Positions 56,601 to 64,000 of a stretch of DNA of 64,000 bases are shown piece by piece (position 1 is the first letter of the stretch; each line of letters opens with the position of its first letter). The DNA is taken from NCBI GenBank assembly GCA_021292165.1, contig CM037878.1, positions 196,291,118-196,355,117 on the forward strand, in the 5' to 3' direction. This DNA is from Shinisaurus crocodilurus. Its lineage: Eukaryota > Chordata > Lepidosauria > Squamata > Shinisauridae. A program made the translations under genes and the position numbers. The notes beneath the pieces were generated by a model. That model worked only from the letters and a program-made list of their open reading frames with translations, was not told the DNA's origin and did no database searches.

Positions 56601-56726
56601 GAGGGTACAATCCAATGCATGTTTAGAGAGAATGAGGTCCTACAACTCCCAGCATGGTTGGCTGGGGAATGCTGGAAGTTGTAGGACTTTTTTTCTATGT
56701 AAACATGCATAGGATTATGTCCTAAA
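56601..56726. mobile_element. Palindromic element, family B
   Basis: 'gggtacaatccaatgcatgt' at the left, 'aaacatgcataggattatg' at the right; centre shortened to 'agcatggttggctgggga'. Confidence 0.75.
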
Positions 56727-56927
56727 GTATCTAAGACTATCAACTGATTTGTAAATCACACATCACAATGTGTGTTCTGTCCACCAGCTGTGGATATTTT
56801 TAAGAGACATTTTCACTTTTGTTTTTAGCTGCTTGAATTCTTAGTGGTTGGTTGAAGCAAATGACTGTAATTGAGCTCACCAGCAAAAATAAATGCAGTA
56901 CTACCAATGGAAACTCAGTCCAAATTG

Positions 56928-57475
56928 CAGGGATGTTGAAGAGTCCTTGGTCTCGAGTCACGAGTCGAGTCACGAGTCTTTGGACCCGAGTCTCGAGTCC
57001 GAGTCCGAGTCCTTGGTCCAAAATGGTGACTCATGAGTCACGAGTCATGAGTCACTCCCAAAGCTGACTCCACGAGTCCCTATTAAAATCAATGGGTTTT
57101 TTCCCCAACAAAATAAGGCTACTTCACACTCAGAGCAGCCACACAGAGTAATCTCAGGTCCTTCCTCTGCCTCTCCCAAGTACACAACACATCAATCAAA
57201 ATAAATCTTGACACACTGTTGGGGCTGCACTCCTGGTAGCCGTCCATAGTGGCCGAGCAGCGGCGCACCTCGCTTCCATGCGCTCTTCGCCGGCAATCAC
57301 GCTCCTCTCCACTCCTTCTGGCACAGCCCAGGGATGTCGACGAGTCCTTGGTCTCGAGTCCCGAGTCGAGTCTCGAGTCCCATTAAAAATATTGGGACTC
57401 GAGTCCGAGTCGAGTCAGAGGGGGGACTCAGTCCGACTCACGAGTCGAGTCCTCGAGTCCGAGTCCCCATCCCTG
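56928..57475. mobile_element. hAT-type element packed with GAGTC pentamers
   Basis: Starts CAGGGATGTTGAAGAGTCCT, ends 'ccgagtccccatccctg'. CCAAATTG flanks both sides exactly (56920-56927, 57476-57483). By hand count about 30 GAGTC/GACTC pentamers lie in two clusters (56930-57080 and 57340-57470) separated by ordinary sequence. The second cluster begins with its own CAGGGATGTCGACGAGTCC at 57329, so the element looks like a composite of two related units. Non-coding. Confidence 0.88.
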
Positions 57476-57761
57476 CCAAATTGTAGCCAACACTTCAGGC
57501 AGTCATATCCATTCCTACATAAAAGCTTCCTTTTTAATCTCATTATAGTTAACACAACCTTATTTCGTGCACGAAAAGTGAAGGATTAAATAAAATTACT
57601 TCCTTTTAAACAAGACTAGATTAAGCTTTGTGACCTGAACAAGTTTATACTTGCATGCAAACATTTTAATAGCATCACATGCCTCAGGCTCCGAGAACAG
57701 ACAAAATTGATGGAAAGCTCAGTAAGACATCCTGAGAAACTCTGAAGCAGGAATGAGGAGG

Positions 57762-58044
57762 CAGGGCCAGCCCAAGGCATTTTGCTGCCTGAGTCAGAGC
57801 AGCAAATGGTGCCCCCCCCCCAATTCAAGGTGCATAGTAACCAAGGCTGTCCAAGTTGCTTCAGCACCTGTGGCAGAAAATCCCCAGTGGCTGGGGCATG
57901 CTGGGAGTTGTAGGCCTTTCTTCTGTCTAAACTTGCATAGGATTGTGTCCTAAATAACCAACAATTTGCTGCCCTTTCATGACACCCTAAATCAGCTGCT
58001 TAAGTTGGCTGCCACACTCTGTGTAAATGGTAGGGCTATCCCTG
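57762..58044. mobile_element. hAT-like element with nested palindrome half
   Basis: Starts CAGGGCCAGCCCAAGGCATT and ends 'tagggctatccctg' (complement CAGGGATAGCCCTA). Flanks TGAGGAGG/TAAGGAAG match 6 of 8. The family-B half-palindrome at 57883-57954 lies inside it. Confidence 0.65.
57883..57954. mobile_element. Palindromic element family B, right half
   Basis: 'cccagtggctggggcatgct' to 'gcataggattgtgtcctaa'; the left arm is absent. Confidence 0.65.
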
Positions 58045-58061
58045 TAAGGAAGGGGTTGTTT

Positions 58062-58300
58062 GGTGGCATAATTTGGTTAGAGTGTTGGACTGAGACTCAG
58101 GAGATCCGGGTTCTAGTCCCCGCTCGGCCATGAAACTCACTGGGTGACTTTGGGCCAGTCACCGACTCTCAGCCCAACCTACCTCACAGGGTTGTTGTGA
58201 GGATAAAATGGAGAGGAGGAGGAGGAGGATTATGTAAGCCGCCTTGGGTTCCTTGCAGGAAAAAAGGTGGGGTATAAATATAATTAATTAATTAACTAAT
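58062..58300 (+). mobile_element. tRNA-derived CORE-SINE
   Basis: Very similar to 16384-16660: 'gagatccgggttctagtccc' (B box), 'gtgactttgggccagtcacc', 'cctcacagggttgttgtgag', then 'ccttgcaggaaaaaaggtgg' and a short (AATT)n tail. The first part of the head ('gccagtgtggtgtag') is missing. Confidence 0.88.
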
Positions 58301-58700
58301 TAACAGGGACCATCCATCCAGTAGGGGAGTCACTTAGGCACTGCCAAAAGACAGGACTTGCATCACTAAAAAAAAAAGAGGGCACAGATTTGCATAACAT
58401 GTTCATATGCTAATTTTATTTATAAATGCAGATTTAGAAATAATTAATATAATTTAAATAGAAATACAGTACATCTGGCCATAGTGGAGATTGGAGAAGA
58501 CTGTGACCAGGTGACCTATGTGCCTGCCTGTTCAATCTAATGTCCAGGTACTAACTGTTGATCGGCAACTTCAAGTCTCCTGCACTCCCACCCTTTTTAC
58601 GGTTCTATGTCTTTAAACAGGTTTCGGATAGAGGACACCTTTAAATAGAGGACTGTCCCCTGTAAAAGAGGACACATGGCCACCCTACCTTCTAGAGATG
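58301..58700. other. Unassigned sequence
   Basis: Nothing recognised except an A-run near 58368. Confidence 0.4.
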
Positions 58701-58708
58701 CACTATTC

Positions 58709-59618
58709 CAGTGATGGCGAACCTTTTTGAGCCCGAGTGCCCAAACTGCAACACAAAACCAATTTATTTATTTCAAAGTGCCAACACTGCAATTAAACCT
58801 GAATACCGAGGTTTTAGTTTTAGAAAAACAACTCATACAGTTGTCCGAATTAATTAACATCTTTTGTCAAAACACAATAACAGCTTTCAATGATACAAAC
58901 AGTTTTTTGTTGAAAAAAAAATCAACTAAAAAAATATATTATAGTACTACATTGTACACATAGCCTGAAGGGAATTTATACAAACTTTTAAAATAATTAG
59001 GCACATGTATTTTTGGATAAGGGATTCTCAACTTGTAATATGATTATATGCCAGACTGAAATTGTATGGGGCGAGCTTTACCCCCGGGTCCTTTCCCTGC
59101 TTCTACAGGTGTCGGATTAGTAAAAGTAAAAGTCAACCTGTACCAGGATGAACAAGATAAACAAGAAAACTAAACGTGCTTAACACATTTTAAACACTTT
59201 ATGTCTTGGACTGCAAACACTGCATTAGGTAAAAGTTTGCATTGGGCATGCTTTTGCACAATTAATGTGATTTTTGCTATTGTATGCATGCAATTTGTCA
59301 AACCTTAGCTCATACTCCGTTAGTTTGAGAGCAACACATGCAGCACTCAGGTCAACTGTTAGGACTTTATATCCAAGCCATGCTCTGTGCATCATTCTTC
59401 AAAATCTTTTAAATGTGATAAAAAATGTAGAAAAGAATTATGTAAGAGGAATTCTAGAATAAAATCATTCTGTTCCACACTGTGAGAAAGAACAAGATCA
59501 TTAGTGTTTTGCAGAAGGGGACAATCTTTTCATGATCTGGTGACCAATGGCTCGAGTGCCCACAGAGAGAGCCCCGTGTGCCAGCTGTGGCACCCGTGCC
59601 ATAGGTTCGCCATCACTG
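58709..59618. mobile_element. hAT-type element, 910 bp, perfect 8-bp duplication
   Basis: Starts CAGTGATGGCGAACCTTTTT and ends 'aggttcgccatcactg'; CACTATTC flanks both sides (58701-58708, 59619-59626). The outer regions read 'gagcccgagtgcccaaactg' and 'gccagctgtggcacccgtgc'. No transposase frame survives, so it is non-autonomous. The end sequence belongs to a hAT group I recall from lizard and some mammal genomes; a database match would be needed to name it. Confidence 0.92.
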
Positions 59619-59626
59619 CACTATTC

Positions 59627-60929
59627 TCTCTTTTTGCCCCTTTGCTGCTTGAAAAGGAAATATTGAAACTGGGGAAACTTGGTACCAAAGTATATCCATT
59701 TATAGTGAAACATTCTAAGAGGTCTGCATCAACAACTAGTTATATAGGAGTGGATTTGAGGAGGCCATGGAGGTTAGCCTCTTCATTCACCAAAGTGGAC
59801 TGTCAATAAGTTCCATAGTCAGTGTCACTACTCTCTCCACACACCTCTCTTGCTTCTGGGCTGGCAACTGGAAGGCCAACTGGAGGTCTTCATTTGGCTC
59901 TGGGAGAGTTCCAGCTATTGGTTCCTATGCTACTCAGTATAAGGAGCTTTCACTGAAATTAGGATGTACCAAGAGTCATGACCTACAGGAATCTAACCCA
60001 AACTTATCTAAAGTGTCTTCATTCTCCAGAGCCTGAGCTACAGGCATACGTATCATATATTTTCAGCAGATTGTTCTGTATAAATAAAAGTGTGAGGAAG
60101 AGAACTGCTGATAGAATCAACTATGATTATGTGTTGTTCAAATAGTTTATGGTTTGGCTCATCTGAGCTATAAGAACATTTTATTGGTTTCTGTTGGATG
60201 CCCCTCAAATTCTGAAGAATCCTAGTCAAGAAATATGTCAACTTGAGGCTTCTGTTTATTTCCAGAAAAGGGATAAAAGAAAAACAAGGAATAGTAGTCA
60301 ATTATTTGCACAAACAAAAAGAAAAAGGGAAAGAAGACAAAAGAAATATAACAATCTAGCATACTGAATCTGGTGGTGATTTACATTGTGGTAGGGCATG
60401 ATAATGGATTTTGCCTGTAGCCTGAGGATTATATACTTGTTTGGAAGGAATTTCCATCATCATTTCAAATACACACACTCACACACACACTTTGAACCAC
60501 CCAGGTATATTTAGCCAATTGTATTTTTTTTGTTCTCTGGCATAGCAGAGATTTATCTCCCCTGTCTTTAGTTTGTGGCTGGGGAGGTCAAACTAAACCT
60601 GGAACAATAATTGCACCAAATGTTTATGGCCCAAAGCAGAATGAATCATGAACACATCTAACAAATATTTGGGATAATTTTAAAAAATCCATTTTGGGTT
60701 TTCCTTGGCTTCACTACTCTGTCCGCCTCGAGGATGGGGAAGCAGCACAGAAACTTATAACAGGTAAAGAACCCACATATGTTTCCAGTATAAAAGGCCA
60801 TTATTGCTTGAGGCAATGTGGATGATACCCAAGCTTTGTTCCACTTTCCGTATACTCCAGTCCAGGCCTGTTGCAGTCTCTGTCTGTGGTCCAGACTAAA
60901 GACAGGCCAGCTGAACCTGAATTCTGAAG
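59627..60929. other. Unassigned sequence
   Basis: No gene recognised; short (CA)n at about 60472-60490. Confidence 0.45.
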
Positions 60930-61190
60930 ACCTTTCTATTCTCCCAGGCATTTTAATCATCTTTATCATCTTAATCATTTTAATCTTGTAGTTGTTTTTA
61001 ACTCTGTTATTGTAATTTGAATTGCTGCTGCTAGCTTTGCTGTTTGTTTTTAATCCGTGGTTTTGAATTTTATATTTTTATTGCATTTTATTTTATGGTT
61101 TTAACTGTTGCAAACCGCCCAGAGAGCTTCAGCTATTGGGCGGCATTAAATAAGTAAATAAAAGTATTAAAATAAATAAAATAAAAATAA
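60930..61190 (+). mobile_element. L2/CR1-type LINE 3' UTR and tail
   Basis: AT-rich 'ttaatcatctttatcatctt' ... then 'gcaaaccgcccagagagctt' 'cagctattgggcggca' and an A-rich/(AAAT)-type tail. Typical LINE 3' end; only a trace of coding sequence may remain at the left. Confidence 0.6.
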
Positions 61191-61817
61191 TGGTTGACAT
61201 GCAGACAAAATGTACTCTCTTTTATTGATTTTCTTGAATAAAATCTTTGAAACTCATGCTTGCAAATGTGAATGTTTCTGGAGTAGGTGCTTAAAGTAGG
61301 ACAAAAAGTCACTACTCGATCAAGGATCCCTCAAGACCAAGTATGCTTCAAAAAATCTGTCAGTAAAAGAAAGCTGATTTTCAGTGATGGACGAGAATTT
61401 CTATTTCTGTATCCTACAATTATAAAGCAAGAGTTTCACCCACCATATCCTTTTGTAGACACAGAGTCGGTTTGCCTTCTCTAAAAGAACAAATTTACTG
61501 ATTTCAGAAACCACTACTGGGTGGAGTAGATGTTGTCTACCCTTCACCCAGGGATAGATTTCAGCTTCTTGGCCTGGAGTTTTTCCCAATACTCCATCTC
61601 AGTATTTCTGTTTGAAAGTCTTCTAAACTCCCCTTGGCCCAGCTTTGTGCTTGCTGGTTGTCTTGTGTTGGTGCATTACTGCAGCACAAGTCAACAGAGC
61701 AATGGTTATGAACTAAAACCTTTCCTGCCCCACAACACCCTCCCTCACAGCTACATTAATTCTGTATCCTGTCCTGAAAAAAATTGTTTCAGTGACTTTC
61801 TGTCTCTTGTTACCTGC
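61191..61817. other. Unassigned sequence
   Basis: No gene or repeat recognised. Confidence 0.4.
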
Positions 61818-61995
61818 AGGTGGCGTCTAGAGCACATAATGCAGGCCACATGCTGAAGCTAAGCAGATATGAGCCAGGTCAGTGCTTGGATGGGTGACTG
61901 CCTGGGCTGCCCACATCTGTTCTGCATTGAGCAGGGGGTTTGACTTGATGGCCTTATAGGCCCCTTCCAACTCTACTATTCTATTATTCTATCTT
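61818..61995 (+). mobile_element. 5S-rRNA-derived SINE with CR1-like tail
   Basis: 'gctgaagctaagcagatatg' and 'gtcagtgcttggatgggtga' 'ctgcctggg' match the internal promoter half of vertebrate 5S rRNA. After this comes 'gacttgatggccttatagg', 'ccccttccaactctac' and (TATTCT)-type repeats, as at the 3' end of CR1 LINEs. The head-tail fusion marks it as a SINE3-type retroposon rather than a 5S gene. Confidence 0.75.
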
Positions 61996-62523
61996 CTTCA
62001 CTTGCCTGCCACCTGCACACCTCTTAAACCGCAATCCTAATTTGTAATGTGCCATTGGCCCTTAGCAAATAAGCTTGTCCTACCAGTTCAACCTTTAAGT
62101 AAGCTAAAGAAAATATCATGATGTTGGACTCTTTTGCTGTGTCTATTATTTCTGATGGACTATGCCACATCCCTAATTCTCTTTATTGTCTGACCACTGC
62201 CTACCACCAGTGAGCTATAGGTAGTAGTGTTCATGGCAGTCACAAGAGAAGCCATGCAAAGCAACCTCTGGAATAAATAAGCTTAGGTAAAAGATAGGTA
62301 GAGACCAACACCCATTGTTCATAAGACAAACTGATGAGACTCAGAGACAAGTAACTTCACCAGGAAACTGAGTGCAAGAGAGAGGCAGCCCCAAATGCCA
62401 AATCACGTATTTGCCCCCACAAAGCACAACAGAATACCCAGTTCACAAAAGGCTGGTGGTTTAAGTGGTGATTTTCAGGGAAACAGAAATACACACACAG
62501 GCAAAACACCCCCACCCCAAATT
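61996..62523. other. Unassigned sequence
   Basis: Nothing recognised. Confidence 0.4.
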
Positions 62524-62551
62524 GCAACACACACACACACACACACACACA
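62524..62551. repeat. (AC)n microsatellite
   Basis: About 13 AC units. Confidence 0.9.
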
Positions 62552-62689
62552 GTACAGGTTCGCTCCTCACTGCTCTTCCACCCAGGACACTCCCTACTGC
62601 CTCAGCTTATGTGGTGTTTTTTTAATCCTGGGTGGCTAGATATGCTGGGCTGCAGCCACCCACCATTTTTATTTTCTAGGGTCCAGAGG

Positions 62690-62920
62690 CATTCTTGGAA
62701 ATAAAGGTGGGCCTAGGGGCCAGCCCTTCATCTTGCAACATGCTTGCTGCCAGTTTATTAAAAATATTTATTTTTTTTAAAAAAAAAATCTTAAATGCCA
62801 GTTTAAAACATTTTAAAGTTAAAATATCTAAAAAATAAACATCTGGAGGGGTAGGAAGCCTGGTGAGCACCAAGGGAGATGCTTGGTGCCCGCAGGCACC
62901 ATGTTGAAGACCCCAGGGCT
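62690..62920. repeat. Decayed hAT right end (55288 family)
   Basis: 'ggtgcccgcaggcaccatgt' then 'tgaagacccca' resembles the right end at 56440-56484. The left boundary is unclear. Confidence 0.4.
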
Positions 62921-63634
62921 ATATGATCTTTTATGTAAGGACTCCATGGCATACATGGAGCATCCAGGGGAGAGTTCTTATTTTTGTACAATAAAAATAA
63001 TAATACCTTAATAATACCTTGAGATCATTCATTGCCTGAAAACAGTGATACCTAAGGGCCAAACTAAACAAGGTAGCAGAAAATCCATGCTCAGATCTAC
63101 CACACTGTTGGGTTGTTGTTGTTTTTTACTTAAAAGCAGCTGCAGAGCCCTTCTATCTGTCCCATACTGTTACCACCTGTCCTTGTCTACACAAGCCTAA
63201 TCATGCACAAGACTATATCTGAAGAGATACGTGTTAGGGTCATGATGCGCAGTGGCAGGATTTCGGGTAGCCAGGTGGGGAAAAGCAATGGACTATTGGC
63301 CAAACTTTGATCAAATTACAGTTATTAAAAGTAAGTACATGTGTAGCAATTAAATGTGCAGCATTTAAAGATCTATGTTGGCTCCTGATTAGTTTGTGGG
63401 AAGAAGTCAACATACTACATTAGTTCTTTAAAGACCTAAAAAGCTTAGGGTCAGGGTATCTCTGCCTCTTTTTGTATGAAACTCCCATGCACATAGGTGA
63501 TTGGACAGGTCTCTGATCTGAGTGCCAGCATTGCCTAAAGTTAGGTTGGCTGGAAGAGATGGGGCTTTCATTACAGAATTCTGCTTCCTCTCCAGTTTTG
63601 GTAAACCCATTTAGTTTTCATTCACAGGTGGTCA
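62921..63634. other. Unassigned sequence
   Basis: No gene or repeat recognised; (GTT)n patch near 63110-63125. Confidence 0.4.
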
Positions 63635-63749
63635 ACCCCAACCAGCATGGTCAATTTCCATTAACTCATTTACCAATGGGCCATACTGGCTGGGGATGGT
63701 GGGAGTTGTAGCCCAATATATCTGGTGGGCATCAGGCTGGGGAAGGCTG
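63635..63749. mobile_element. hAT-type miniature element
   Basis: 'ggtcaaccccaaccagcatg' ... 'catactggctggggatggtg' ... ends 'catcaggctggggaaggctg'. The left end is degraded. Confidence 0.6.
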
Positions 63750-63764
63750 TCTAAAACCATGTTT

Positions 63765-63990
63765 TATTATTTACATTTTTATTATTTACATTTATTTATC
63801 GCCCATCTGGCCGGCAAACCGGCCACCCTGGGTGATGTACATAAGATAAAAACAGGATAAAATACATTTAAAACAGTATAAAATTTTAAAATCTTAGCCC
63901 ACCCCATATGTTGTTCCTGTCTTAATGGAGGTTTCATTAGAATCTGCTGCTATGGACTTGTAATTTTTATTTCTTACTTTTCTTTTCATT
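63765..63990 (-). mobile_element. LINE 3' end, minus strand, same family as 26157
   Basis: 'tatcgcccatctggccggca' and 'aaccggccaccctgggtgat' are the complement of the 3' UTR end at 26580-26620. Upstream LINE sequence lies beyond the right window edge. Confidence 0.75.
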
Positions 63991-64000
63991 GTTAATCCAT

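Noticed and set aside
61850..61915. 5S rRNA-like sequence
   Set aside because: Only the promoter half matches and it is fused to a CR1-like tail; a SINE, not a 5S gene.

Overview
The window is vertebrate nuclear DNA, most likely from a squamate reptile (a lizard; species not determinable by reading). The reasons are the dense mix of tRNA-derived CORE-SINEs with a (AAT)n-type tail, a second tRNA-derived SINE family, a 5S-rRNA-headed SINE, decayed L2/CR1-type LINE 3' ends, many short hAT-type elements with CAG...CTG ends and 8-bp target duplications, long palindromic fold-back repeats, abundant microsatellites, and a tyrosine-recombinase retrotransposon. No intact protein-coding gene, tRNA gene or rRNA gene was found. 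The longest open frames are repeat-derived or chance, so the window reads as intergenic or intronic DNA filled with transposable elements of different ages.

Layout. 0-12 kb: sparse unique sequence with a LINE 3' end (2150-3665) split by a solo LTR (2529-3529), which itself carries a retro-insertion (2979-3249); then a long terminal-inverted-repeat element (5305-6045), a second LINE end and several hAT miniatures. 12-31 kb: SINEs, hAT miniatures, palindromic elements, two copies of a short coding-looking repeat (17.5 and 24.4 kb), and a clear LINE reverse-transcriptase tail (26157-26660). 31-35 kb: a second solo LTR of the same family (31076-31815, 5-bp target duplication ACTAC) and mostly unassigned DNA.

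35067-42127 is the centrepiece: a 7.06-kb Ngaro/DIRS-type (tyrosine-recombinase) retrotransposon with split direct repeats in the order A1 - internal - B1 - A2 - (191 bp) - B2. A1 and A2 read as identical over 172 bp and B1/B2 differ at only a few bases. Yet the recombinase remnant has a stop codon and a changed catalytic arginine, the SGNH-hydrolase remnant is frameshifted, and much of the 5' internal part is SINE-derived sequence including a 386-bp tandem duplication. This suggests a recently mobilised non-autonomous derivative, or homogenised ends.

42-64 kb: a minisatellite-bearing element next to the retrotransposon, a LINE with a nested hAT miniature (8-bp duplication TTCTAGGG) beside a mariner-like miniature with TA ends, a possible minus-strand 5' exon (49848-50159), and a run of hAT elements with perfect 8-bp duplications: 55288-56484 (with a probable second hAT inside), 56928-57475 (packed with about 30 GAGTC/GACTC pentamers) and 58709-59618. 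The window ends in a 5S-derived SINE and a minus-strand LINE tail. The elements do not form a pathway; they record successive insertions, several of them nested.
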